Assembly (NCBI GenBank): GCA_945873335.1
Contig: CAMCCH010000007.1
Location: forward strand, 1-32,193
DNA: 32,193 bases
Direction of reading: 5' to 3'
Source: Bifidobacterium breve
GTDB taxonomy: Bacteria > Actinomycetota > Actinomycetes > Nanopelagicales > Nanopelagicaceae
The position numbers and the translations under genes were made by a program. Shown here one piece after another: positions 1 through 7,423 of this stretch (position 1 is the stretch's first letter; every line of letters begins with the position of its first letter). Under the pieces are notes generated by a model. The model was not told the DNA's origin. It did not search any database and saw nothing but the letters and a program-made list of their open reading frames with translations.

Positions 1-38
1 TCGCGACTGCCAAAATCACGCTTGATCGGTCTGCTCAC
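1..38 (-). CDS. possible 5' end of a divergent CDS running off the window (GTG start, VSRPIKRDFGSR...)
   Basis: Minus-strand GTG at 36-38 preceded by GGAGG (43-47) and a TAGGCT hexamer (66-71, minus); frame open to window edge. Only 12 codons visible, product unknown. Confidence 0.3.
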   Translation of the reverse strand, partial: MSRPIKRDFGSR

Positions 39-64
39 ATTTCCTCCATCTTCGTTGCTAGCGA

Positions 65-71
65 TAGCCTA
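65..71. promoter_or_regulatory. putative bidirectional -10 element (TAGCCT on +, TAGGCT on -)
   Basis: TAGCCTA reads as a TAnnnT hexamer on both strands, between divergent menE and the putative minus CDS. Confidence 0.35.
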
Positions 72-73
72 CG

Positions 74-1162
74 ATGGCAATGGATATGAAGTCACAACGA
101 GAAGTGAGCCTCGTAGGCTCGGAAGAGCCCCTTGCCGAAATAATGGCAATAATTTCTTCTGCTCTCCTCGGCAATGGGCCAGCTCTGGCTTTTGGACCAG
201 TCCAATCCTCATTCGCACCAGATTCAATTGCAGTAGTCGTCACCACTACTGGAAGTACGGGAGTTGCCAAAGAAGTTGCTCTCACTGCGCAGGCAGTTAT
301 TGCATCGGCAAAAGCATCACATAAATTTCTTGGAGCCAAGATTGGCCAACGTTGGTCACTTTTGCTTCCACTTACTCATATCGCAGGAGTAAATGTCTTA
401 GTGCGCTGCCTTGAATTACAAAGTCAACCAATTGATTTAAGAAATTTTGATGGCGAATATCCACACGCGGATTTCACTGCAATTGTTCCAACTCAGTTAT
501 ATCGTGCACTCCATGGTGATGAGAGATTGTTACGTCATCTGCAATCTGCGAAAGCGGTACTTGTTGGTGGTGCACATTTACCTCGACACCTGCGAGATCA
601 AGCTGAACGCCTTAAAATCACAATCGTTGCGACCTATGGGATGAGTGAAACTTGTGGTGGATGTGTTTATAACGGTAAACCACTCGATGGCATAAAGATT
701 GAAATTAACTCAAAGTCATTAGTGCGAATTAGCGGTCAATCTCTTGCCTCTGCATATCTCAATGCAGAGGATGAATGGCAGAAATCTTTTGATGGTACAT
801 GGTTCACTACTCAAGATATCGGCGAATATGCAGATGGTTATCTTCAGATCCTTGGGCGAGATGATGAAATCGTAATTAGCGGTGGAGAAAATGTTTCCCT
901 CAGTGCAATTGATGAGCTCTTATCTCTTCACTTTCCTGATATTGAAGCGGCAGCATTCGCAGTAACTGATGTCGAATGGGGCCACGCGCTTCATTTGGCA
1001 ATTGTTGGTGAGATTGAAAATTCAACATTGCTTATATTTTTGGAAAAGACTCTTGGGGTATCTGCAAAACCGAAGAAAATTCATAGAGTTGCCTCGATTC
1101 CCCGAATTGGGATTGGCAAAGTAGATCGCAAAGCACTCGTAGAATTACTCCACAATGAATAA
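74..1162 (+). CDS. menE: o-succinylbenzoate-CoA ligase (MenE), AMP-binding family; start could be ATG at 74, 80 or 86
   Basis: AMP-binding motif VVVTTTGSTGVAKEVALT, ATYGMSETCGG, TQDIGEYADGYLQILGRDDEIVISGGENVS, C-terminal GKVDRKAL; followed directly by menA. Confidence 0.9.
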   Translation: MAMDMKSQREVSLVGSEEPLAEIMAIISSALLGNGPALAFGPVQSSFAPDSIAVVVTTTGSTGVAKEVALTAQAVIASAKASHKFLGAKIGQRWSLLLPLTHIAGVNVLVRCLELQSQPIDLRNFDGEYPHADFTAIVPTQLYRALHGDERLLRHLQSAKAVLVGGAHLPRHLRDQAERLKITIVATYGMSETCGGCVYNGKPLDGIKIEINSKSLVRISGQSLASAYLNAEDEWQKSFDGTWFTTQDIGEYADGYLQILGRDDEIVISGGENVSLSAIDELLSLHFPDIEAAAFAVTDVEWGHALHLAIVGEIENSTLLIFLEKTLGVSAKPKKIHRVASIPRIGIGKVDRKALVELLHNE

Positions 1163-2003
1163 ATGGATTCTTGGTGCGCGCCCTCGTACTTTGCCGGCAG
1201 CTATTGCTCCTGTACTTGTTGCAACAGCACTTGCCGGAGATGATTATCAGCCATCGCGAGCAGCATTAGCGCTTCTGGTTAGTTTGAGCCTTCAAGTTGG
1301 TGTGAATTTCGCAAATGACTACTCCGATGGAATTCGGGGCACTGATGCAGATCGTGTAGGGCCAACTCGACTTACCGCTAGCGGTCTTGCATCACCTAGC
1401 GCAGTAAAGCGCGCTGCATATATTTCATTTCTTATCGGAGCATTTGCAGGACTAATACTTGCTGCGCAAACTTCTTGGTGGCTCATACTCATTGGCGGTG
1501 TTGCAATTCTTGCTGCCTGGGGTTACACAGGTGGACAAAATCCATATGGTTACAGTGGCTTTGGTGAAATTTCTGTATTCATATTTTTTGGTTTAGTCGC
1601 AACAATGGGAACTTTCTATGTTCAAACTGAGTCTGTTACATTACAAAGCGCTCTTGCATCGATTCCAATAGGAGCGCTAGCGTGTGCAATTCTTGCTGTG
1701 AATAATATTCGTGACCGCGAAAAAGATTTCCTCGTGGGTAAACGTACTCTCGCAGTCCGACTCGGTGATCGTAATGCCCGTTACTTTTTTGTTTTTCTCA
1801 TTATTTCTGCTCACACCGCAGCTATAGCAACAACCTTTCCATGGGGCGCTCTTACTCTTCTTGCCGCCCCGATAAGTCTTAGCGTTTCACGTAAGGTGCT
1901 CAAGGGAGCGCAGGGGAAAGAGTTGATTCCGTTGCTAGGCGTAACAGGAAAATTACAATTGCTCTTTGCCACTGTTTTTTCTATTGCTCTAATCATTGGA
2001 TAA
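1155..2003 (+). CDS. menA: 1,4-dihydroxy-2-naphthoate polyprenyltransferase (MenA)
   Basis: UbiA-family motifs NFANDYSDGIRGTD and NNIRDREKDFLVGKRTLAVRLG; multiple TM segments; overlaps menE by 8 nt. Confidence 0.93.
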   Translation: MNKWILGARPRTLPAAIAPVLVATALAGDDYQPSRAALALLVSLSLQVGVNFANDYSDGIRGTDADRVGPTRLTASGLASPSAVKRAAYISFLIGAFAGLILAAQTSWWLILIGGVAILAAWGYTGGQNPYGYSGFGEISVFIFFGLVATMGTFYVQTESVTLQSALASIPIGALACAILAVNNIRDREKDFLVGKRTLAVRLGDRNARYFFVFLIISAHTAAIATTFPWGALTLLAAPISLSVSRKVLKGAQGKELIPLLGVTGKLQLLFATVFSIALIIG

Positions 2004-2009
2004 TGGGGT

Positions 2010-2015
2010 TAGACT
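2010..2015 (+). promoter_or_regulatory. putative -10 (TAGACT) of a leaderless promoter for the PLDc_N gene
   Basis: TAGACT ends 6 nt before ATG at 2022. Confidence 0.4.
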
Positions 2016-2021
2016 TATCTC

Positions 2022-2276
2022 ATGGTTAAGTTCCTTCTCCCCCTGTTGCTTGTTGCCTTTACGATTTACACACTCGTTGACTGTGCACGCACCGATGAAT
2101 CATTAGTTCGCAATCTTCCAAAATGGGGATGGATTTTGATAATCATTCTTTTAGGAACTATTGGTCCAATTGCATATTGGGTTGCAGGACGACCAAAGCG
2201 TCCTGGTCGCGGTGGTGGACCAAAGCGTCGAATCTTGCCACCAGATGATGACCCAGATTTCTTACGCAAGATCTAA
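2022..2276 (+). CDS. PLDc_N (phospholipase D-nuclease N-terminal) domain small membrane protein
   Basis: 84 aa, two TM segments, pattern TLVDCARTDESLVRNLPKWGWILIIILLGTIGPIAYWVAGRP typical of PLDc_N. Confidence 0.8.
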   Translation: MVKFLLPLLLVAFTIYTLVDCARTDESLVRNLPKWGWILIIILLGTIGPIAYWVAGRPKRPGRGGGPKRRILPPDDDPDFLRKI

Positions 2277-2277
2277 T

Positions 2278-3192
2278 TTATAAACCTGAGTACGTGTGCT
2301 TTCCAGTTCCATAAATATTTACATAAATGTAGTTAAATAAGAATGTAGAACCTGCAAATAAACATAACCATGCTGCTCTGCGTCCGCGCCAGCCAATCGT
2401 TACGCGCGCATGAAGATATGCAGCGTATGCAACCCATGTAATAAAAGCCCACGTCTCTTTTGGATCCCAGCCCCAATAACGACCCCACGCGCTTTCGGCC
2501 CAAATTGCTCCTGCAATTACTGCAAATGTCCAGAGCGGAAATACAAAGGCAACGAGTCGATATGAAAGTTGATCTAGAACTTCAAGAGATGGGAGTCGTT
2601 GTGCCCATAGAGTACGAGGACCTTTGCGCTCCATCGAATCCAAATATAAATATGCTGCTGAAATAGCATTGGCAAGTAGAAAAACTCCACCAGAAATAAT
2701 TGCCGCAGAGACGTGAATAACAAGCCAGGTAGATTTTAGTGCCGGTACTAGTGGCGCACTCGGACGATAAAGAACTGCGATAGCAGTACCGAGAGTTAGC
2801 AGAACTGCGATAGAGACTAAAAGTCCAAGCCAGCGCAGGTCATATTTACGGAGTGCAGCTAAGTATGCGCCAGTAAATGCGAGTGCACCAGTAATTGAAA
2901 ACTCATACATATTTCCCCATGGGACACGCTGCGCAGATATTCCTCGGGCGATAACTCCGGTAAAAAGCAAAATAAATCCAAGAATCATCAACGCTGTTGC
3001 AATGCGAGAGGCTTTCTCTGTACGTGTGTAGTCCAAAGTTTTTATTGCGAGATTTCCATCTGTTGAGTCTGTCGACTGAGGCGCACGAACTGCCCATGCA
3101 GTTTCATAGGCGTGAGCAAGGAAGGAAAGTGTAAAGACGGCCATCGCTGAATAAATTGAATAGTTTGAGATGTAAGCCCATGTTTCTGACAT
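2278..3192 (-). CDS. ccsB: cytochrome c biogenesis protein CcsB/ResC (haem-handling, CcmF/CcsA family)
   Basis: WAESAWGRYWGWDPKETWAFITWVAYAAYLHAR tryptophan-rich WWD-type motif; multi-TM; adjacent resB/ccdA/resA. Confidence 0.93.
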   Translation of the reverse strand: MSETWAYISNYSIYSAMAVFTLSFLAHAYETAWAVRAPQSTDSTDGNLAIKTLDYTRTEKASRIATALMILGFILLFTGVIARGISAQRVPWGNMYEFSITGALAFTGAYLAALRKYDLRWLGLLVSIAVLLTLGTAIAVLYRPSAPLVPALKSTWLVIHVSAAIISGGVFLLANAISAAYLYLDSMERKGPRTLWAQRLPSLEVLDQLSYRLVAFVFPLWTFAVIAGAIWAESAWGRYWGWDPKETWAFITWVAYAAYLHARVTIGWRGRRAAWLCLFAGSTFLFNYIYVNIYGTGKHTYSGL

Positions 3193-4667
3193 TATTTCTC
3201 TCCCTTGAGTGATGAAACTACACGTGCGATTTCTGCTTCAAGTCCTGGTGCTGAATTCTTGGCTAAGCCAGCAACTTCAACTTTTCCAGATTCGCTTATT
3301 CGAATCCAGATACGTCGTCTTCTTGTGAAGAGTGAAGCGAGCAACCCAAGGATGGCAACAATACCTCCAAGAAGTGCGTAATTCTTTCCCGGATCTCGCA
3401 CAACCTGCAGGTTCACCCATGGCACATATGTTTCAAAAGTAATTGACCCGCCATCATATGAAAAGCTTTCGCCCGGCTTAAGTGATTCAAGTCCTATCCG
3501 CTCCATCTTTGAAGTATCTATTCGATACACGGATTGGGGAACACCAGTATTTAGTCCTAAATCTCCTCGCCAGATAGAGAAGAGCATTTTTGGATCAAGG
3601 GCCTCGGGGAAAACACTTATTCCTCCGCGCACAGAATCGCGTGCTTGAGTTGGTAGGAAGGTTGCAACAAACCCAATTTGTGGATCTGCATCTGGAACTT
3701 TTATCGCACCGATTGATTTAAGGTTTCCATCTTGCGGCAAAAATGGCACTGGGCCTTGCAGGGCTACATTTCCAGCACTATCGCGCACAGTAACTATTGG
3801 CGAATATCCATTTGCTTGCAAATAAACATTCGTACTACCAAATCTCAATGGGCTATTTACTTTTACTGTTCTCTTTACAGGCTGTGCACCTGGACTTTCC
3901 ACGACAGATACATCCAATGTGTAATCCTCTGGAGCATTTGTGAAAGTGTTGTACTTAGCAACAAAATTATCAACAGTAATTACAAAGGGAGGTAAATCTT
4001 TTTCGGATAATAACTTGCCGAAAGTAAGAGAATCGTAGGTTGTAGGTACATTTATGAAACGTTCCCCTACATTGACGATTGCATAGCCGCGCATTCCAAA
4101 GAGTGAACCAAGTCCAACACCTATCAAAATTAGTACAAGTGATAGATGAAAAAAGAGATTTCCGGTCTCACGTGTAAATCCCTTTTCAGCAGAGATTGAA
4201 TTATTCTCTTGAAGTATTCTAAATCGCGATGATCTCAGCAAAGTGTGAGCTATTTCCATCTCTCCACCCTGGGACTCCCATGTTGTGTAAAATTCCATAC
4301 GGTCTAAATTTTTTGGAGTTTTTGGAGGAAGTGCACGTGCTGCATGAAAATGTTCTACTGAACGTGGCAGCACGCAGCCAATCAGCGATATGAATAGGAG
4401 GATATAGATTGCGCTAAACCATGGTGAGCCATAAACATCAAAGAGAGAGAAACGATCCATCCATAACGAAAGAGTTGGTGAATTTGTAAAGTATTCACTG
4501 ACTTTCATAGGGTTTTGATCTCGCTGGGGTATTACAGATCCGGGGATAGCAGCTACGCCAAGCATGAGTAAGAGAATAAGTGCGGTGCGCATACTTGTAA
4601 GTTGGCGCCAGCTATATCGGAGTAAACCAGTTGCTCCAAGTTCAGGTAGTTCTATCGCTTTTGACAT
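3192..4667 (-). CDS. resB: cytochrome c biogenesis protein ResB
   Basis: N-terminal SMRTALILLLMLGVAAIPGSVIPQRDQNP, FYTTWESQ, ETGNLFFHLSLVLILIGVGLGSLFG; position between ccsB and ccdA. Confidence 0.93.
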   Translation of the reverse strand: MSKAIELPELGATGLLRYSWRQLTSMRTALILLLMLGVAAIPGSVIPQRDQNPMKVSEYFTNSPTLSLWMDRFSLFDVYGSPWFSAIYILLFISLIGCVLPRSVEHFHAARALPPKTPKNLDRMEFYTTWESQGGEMEIAHTLLRSSRFRILQENNSISAEKGFTRETGNLFFHLSLVLILIGVGLGSLFGMRGYAIVNVGERFINVPTTYDSLTFGKLLSEKDLPPFVITVDNFVAKYNTFTNAPEDYTLDVSVVESPGAQPVKRTVKVNSPLRFGSTNVYLQANGYSPIVTVRDSAGNVALQGPVPFLPQDGNLKSIGAIKVPDADPQIGFVATFLPTQARDSVRGGISVFPEALDPKMLFSIWRGDLGLNTGVPQSVYRIDTSKMERIGLESLKPGESFSYDGGSITFETYVPWVNLQVVRDPGKNYALLGGIVAILGLLASLFTRRRRIWIRISESGKVEVAGLAKNSAPGLEAEIARVVSSLKGEK

Positions 4668-5392
4668 TAGATCACCGGAGCAAAATCACTAATAATTGAG
4701 CGAAGAGAATTCATGGCATCACTCCACAATCCAAGAACTTGAAGTAGACCGATGATAAGTAAGAAAGTTCCACCAATAATCGTGATGACATTACCTCGAC
4801 GAACTAAGAGTTTACGTAATTTCTCTGACTTATCTAGATATAGGCCCGATGCGATAAATGGAAGTCCGAGTCCAATGCAATAACCAAAAGATAGAATTGC
4901 ACCACGCAGCGCACTAGATTCTTGAAATGCTAGCGTTTGAACAGTTGCAAGTGCTGGCCCGATACATGGAGTCCAACCAACACCGAAGAGAAAACCAAGT
5001 AATGGTGCTCCAAGGAGGCCACCTGTTGTATTCATTCTTGGTCGAAGTGTCGGCGACATAGGAAATACTCCAAGGAATACAAGTCCCAGTGCGATTGTAA
5101 GTATTCCCATTATTCGAGTAATTTCAACTTCATATACTGCAAGTGATGAACCAATGCCACCAAAGATAACGCCGTACGAGATAAAGACAGTTGAAAATCC
5201 AAGAACGAAGAGTAGAGATCCTAAGAAAACCTTGCCCCGATTCTTAGAGAATCCTGCTGCAAAAGATAAATAACCTGGCACCAATGGAAGTACGCACGGT
5301 GAAAGAAAAGAGATTAGTCCTGCAACAAATGCGATGGGAAATGCCGCCAGAAGAAAGCCATCAAGTAATTGAGCAACAATCAAATCTTTCAT
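4667..5392 (-). CDS. ccdA: cytochrome c biogenesis protein CcdA
   Basis: FLSPCVLPLVPGYLSF and FGVGWTPCIGPALATV conserved Cys motifs; six-TM pattern. Confidence 0.95.
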   Translation of the reverse strand: MKDLIVAQLLDGFLLAAFPIAFVAGLISFLSPCVLPLVPGYLSFAAGFSKNRGKVFLGSLLFVLGFSTVFISYGVIFGGIGSSLAVYEVEITRIMGILTIALGLVFLGVFPMSPTLRPRMNTTGGLLGAPLLGFLFGVGWTPCIGPALATVQTLAFQESSALRGAILSFGYCIGLGLPFIASGLYLDKSEKLRKLLVRRGNVITIIGGTFLLIIGLLQVLGLWSDAMNSLRSIISDFAPVI

Positions 5393-5931
5393 TCGTTGTT
5401 CACTCTTTCAATCAAAGAAGTTAAAGATGCAACAGTGATTGCTCCAGAAATACGCCCCGCTACTAATCCATTCTTATCAAGAACTACAGTTGAAGGAATT
5501 GCATTTGCAGGAAGTGTGTTTCTAAAGCCAATAAGTACAGCATCATCGATGAGGGTGGGATAAGGAATTGCGAATTTTCGCTCAAATGCTTCAGCACTTG
5601 CTGGATTATCACGCGTCAATATTCCGATAAAAGGTACATCACTATATTTTGTGGAAAGGGCTGTAAGAGTTGGTGCCTCTGCACGACATGGTGCACACCA
5701 CGATGCCCATACATTGACAACTGCTACACCTTTTCCAGAATATGAATAATTGACTCCTTTGAGTGTCATGCCAGAAAGTGTTGGCGCTGCTTCACGATTA
5801 GATTTTTCTATAAAAGTGATTCTTCCATCACCTGAAATAAAACTTTCTTGACCGGATGATGTTCCTCCCCCGCCGCACCCCGTCAAGAATATGAGTGAGC
5901 TAATGGCTACTAAGAGGAATCGTTTTGACAT
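5389..5931 (-). CDS. TlpA/ResA-like thioredoxin-fold lipoprotein
   Basis: Lipobox LTGC at N terminus; WASWCAPCRAEAPTL active site; overlaps ccdA start. Confidence 0.92.
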   Translation of the reverse strand: MSKRFLLVAISSLIFLTGCGGGGTSSGQESFISGDGRITFIEKSNREAAPTLSGMTLKGVNYSYSGKGVAVVNVWASWCAPCRAEAPTLTALSTKYSDVPFIGILTRDNPASAEAFERKFAIPYPTLIDDAVLIGFRNTLPANAIPSTVVLDKNGLVAGRISGAITVASLTSLIERVNNE

Positions 5932-6554
5932 TATTTTTTCTTTGGAAGTAGATGACGCGCTGGCTCGGAATAAGAGATTCCTGAAATCACGCCATCATTA
6001 TCAAAATGCACACTTGTTACTGATGCTAATGTGCATTCGCGCTTTCGCGGATCATGAAGTAAGCGACGATTCTCAATCGCGCTTCTTAGAATCCATATTG
6101 GTAATTGATGGGATACACATATTGCATCTTTTCCGTTAGCAGCATTTTTAGCTGCGAAAACAGCTGCAAGCATTCGATTAATCTGTTCAACATATGGCTC
6201 ACCCCAAGAAGGTCTCCAGGGATTGTAAAGATGGCGCCATGAAGATGGGTGTTTGAGAACTCCGCTACCTAATTCAAATGATTTACCTTCAAAAATGTTT
6301 GCAGCTTCAATAAGTCGTTCATCAGTCGTAATTGCTATATTGTGCGCGGCTGCGATTGGTGCGGCAGTTTCTTGCGCACGCTGCAATGGTGAAACATGAA
6401 GTGCACCTAGATCAATTGATTTAGACCATTCACCTAATGTCGCTGCCATTTCTTGGCCACGTGAAGATAAATACCAACCAGGCTGGCGTCCATAAAGAAT
6501 TTTGTTTGGATTCTCGACTTCTCCATGGCGAAGTACGTGGACTGTAGAGCTCAT
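5931..6554 (-). CDS. histidine phosphatase family protein (phosphoglycerate mutase-like)
   Basis: VHVLRHGEVENP (RHG motif), VSPLQRAQETAAPI, ICVSHQLPI. ORF track extends to 6611, but MSSTVHVLRHGE at 6554 is the likely start. Confidence 0.88.
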   Translation of the reverse strand: MSSTVHVLRHGEVENPNKILYGRQPGWYLSSRGQEMAATLGEWSKSIDLGALHVSPLQRAQETAAPIAAAHNIAITTDERLIEAANIFEGKSFELGSGVLKHPSSWRHLYNPWRPSWGEPYVEQINRMLAAVFAAKNAANGKDAICVSHQLPIWILRSAIENRRLLHDPRKRECTLASVTSVHFDNDGVISGISYSEPARHLLPKKK

Positions 6555-6560
6555 TGGATA

Positions 6561-6566
6561 AGCATA
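6561..6566 (-). promoter_or_regulatory. putative -10 (TATGCT) for the histidine phosphatase gene
   Basis: Minus-strand TATGCT followed by 6 nt then ATG at 6554. Confidence 0.4.
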
Positions 6567-6592
6567 AAGCGTCGAAACTAAGGCGCTATCGG

Positions 6593-6598
6593 TAGGGT
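6593..6598 (+). promoter_or_regulatory. putative -10 (TAGGGT) for the HAD-IB hydrolase gene
   Basis: TAGGGT ends 6 nt before ATG at 6605. Confidence 0.4.
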
Positions 6599-6604
6599 AG
6601 TGAC

Positions 6605-7372
6605 ATGGCACTCACGCAGAATCGAGCAGCCTTTTTTGATGTCGATAACACGCTGATTCGTGGCTCCACGCTCTATTTCTTGGGTCGTGGCATGTACCAA
6701 CGTGGCTTCTTCACGAAGAAGGATATCTCTCGATTTGTCCTTGCAAATTTACGTTTTCGTTTGACTGGAAAAGAAAATAAAGAAGAGATAAAACGTTTTC
6801 AAGATGCTGCAACGGATTTCATAGGTGGACATTCCGTAAAAGATATTGGAGTTATCGCACAAGAAATTTACGACGAATACGTTTCGCCAAAAATGTGGCA
6901 AGGAACCGTTGATATTGCTGAAAACCATATGCGCAATGGTGAAGAAGTGTGGCTCGTTACTGCTGCTCCTGAAGATATGGCAACACTCATTGCAAAAAGA
7001 TTAGGATTTACCGGAGCGCTCGGTAGTAAAGCTGAAACAAAAGATGGCATTTACACAGGTGCAATGCAAGGTGAACTTTTGCATGGAAAAGAAAAAGCAG
7101 TAGCCATTCAAAAATTGGCGAAGGAAAAGGGTATGGATCTTTCCAACTGTTATTCCTATTCGGATAGCCATAACGATCTGCCACTCTTGCTCGCAGTGGG
7201 ACATCCCAGTGCAATCAATCCCGATGCAATTCTTGGCATACGAGCAATGGCTGAGGGTTGGCCAATCCACGATTTCAGACGTGCTCGGATATTTACTAAA
7301 GCGTTCTCGCCAATTGTTATTCGAATAGCTGCACTCGCGACATGGCTCACTCCACGCAGGAAGCGCAGATAA
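6605..7372 (+). CDS. HAD-IB family hydrolase (SerB-like)
   Basis: FFDVDNTLIRGST motif I, VTAAPEDMA motif II, CYSYSDSHNDLPLL motif IV. Confidence 0.9.
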   Translation: MALTQNRAAFFDVDNTLIRGSTLYFLGRGMYQRGFFTKKDISRFVLANLRFRLTGKENKEEIKRFQDAATDFIGGHSVKDIGVIAQEIYDEYVSPKMWQGTVDIAENHMRNGEEVWLVTAAPEDMATLIAKRLGFTGALGSKAETKDGIYTGAMQGELLHGKEKAVAIQKLAKEKGMDLSNCYSYSDSHNDLPLLLAVGHPSAINPDAILGIRAMAEGWPIHDFRRARIFTKAFSPIVIRIAALATWLTPRRKRR

Positions 7373-7399
7373 GAAAGCTTCGATTACACAGAAGTACTC

Positions 7400-7422
7400 A
7401 CTTGCCAGTAATGTAGGCAAGT
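7400..7422 (+). promoter_or_regulatory. perfect 7-bp inverted repeat ACTTGCC-N9-GGCAAGT flanking a TAATGT -10-like hexamer
   Basis: Arms 7400-7406 and 7416-7422; TAATGT at 7409-7414; next start codon at 7424. Confidence 0.45.
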
Positions 7423-7423
7423 T

